Shown: positions 5,733-5,741 of the stretch, one piece after another
How positions within the stretch are numbered: position 1 is the first letter of the stretch
Layout of the letters: each line of letters begins with the position of its first letter
Source of the DNA: JBEKDJ01 sp050014415
GTDB lineage: Bacteria; Desulfobacterota; BSN033; UBA1163
Assembly: GCA_050014415.1 (NCBI GenBank)
Contig: JBEKDJ010000321.1
Location: forward strand, 1-5,741
Direction: 5' to 3'
Length of the DNA stretch: 5,741 nt
The notes under the pieces: model-generated
Told to the model about the DNA's origin: nothing
Seen by the model: only the letters and a program-made list of their open reading frames with translations
The model's database searches: none
Translations under genes and position numbers: made by a program

Positions 5733-5741
5733 GATGAGGGG

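Larger units (their letters stand above)
5094..5741 (+). mobile_element. Group II intron with deleted ORF (3' end beyond window)
   Basis: The region has the dense stems of a group II intron RNA and ends with a recognisable domain V. Stems visible in the 5' part: CGGTC/GACCG (5114-5118 with 5126-5130) and CGTGGG/CCCACG (around 5129-5154) near the start of domain I; CCGGTAGA/TCTACCGG (5446-5453 with 5470-5477); GGCAA/TTGCC (5481-5485 with 5497-5501); and CAAGG/CCTTG (5521-5525 with 5535-5539), probably the base of domain IV. The 5' end is uncertain: GTGTA at 5094 and GTATG at 5103 each match the GUGYG consensus at four of five bases, the second being followed by GAC as in many relatives. The roughly 500 bases of RNA before the ORF remnant exceed what I expect for compact IIC introns and fit a IIB, chloroplast-like bacterial type. 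Only a stub of the reverse-transcriptase gene remains. Domain VI with the branch-point A lies beyond the window. The element lies 75-85 bases past the hydrolase terminator, so splicing is not needed for that gene. Confidence 0.85.

Noticed and set aside
5513..5734. A 73-codon plus-strand ORF as a gene
   Set aside because: It begins at a TTG inside intron structural RNA and ends inside domain V. Only the short RT-like stub within it is meaningful.

Overview
This looks like accessory DNA from a strict or facultative anaerobe. The Desulfobacterota / syntroph-like bacteria are my best guess, from an acyl-CoA ligase next to a MoaD-like sulfur carrier, a nitroreductase remnant and a bacterial group II intron. 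That is an inference from gene content only; no rRNA or other marker is present. Few genes are intact and several are broken, which points to a region of repeated rearrangement.

Left part (1-991). An AMP-forming acyl-CoA ligase reads leftward off the window edge (447 to 1) behind a clear ribosome binding site. Just upstream on the same strand lies the C-terminal half of a MoaD/ThiS-like protein (ending at 501). Its N-terminal half is missing. Beyond it, on the opposite strand, is the C-terminal part of a nitroreductase (to 991), also without its N-terminus. The two fragments point away from each other across about 80 bases, so this is probably a recombination scar.

Middle (992-2938). A gene-poor stretch with coding-like debris (992-1520) and a hairpin (1523-1558) leads to a leftward tyrosine recombinase (2403 to 1587). 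It has all catalytic residues and a strong ribosome binding site, but the frame is shifted at a run of nine A on its coding strand. Then come 535 bases of AT-rich non-coding DNA with several dyads and a possible promoter.

Right part (2939-5741). The one full-length intact gene is an exported CocE/NonD (S15-type) alpha/beta hydrolase with signal peptide, Ser-Asp-His triad and C-terminal jelly roll. It ends in a strong intrinsic terminator (4985-5019). About 75-85 bases later a group II intron starts. Its structured 5' RNA, a short remnant of its reverse-transcriptase ORF and a well-formed domain V are visible; the window stops at the start of domain VI. Nearly all of the intron-encoded protein is gone, so this is an ORF-deleted intron.

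The genes do not form one pathway. The MoaD-like remnant and the acyl-CoA ligase probably shared a transcript. The hydrolase is a single-gene unit. The recombinase and the intron are separate mobile elements.
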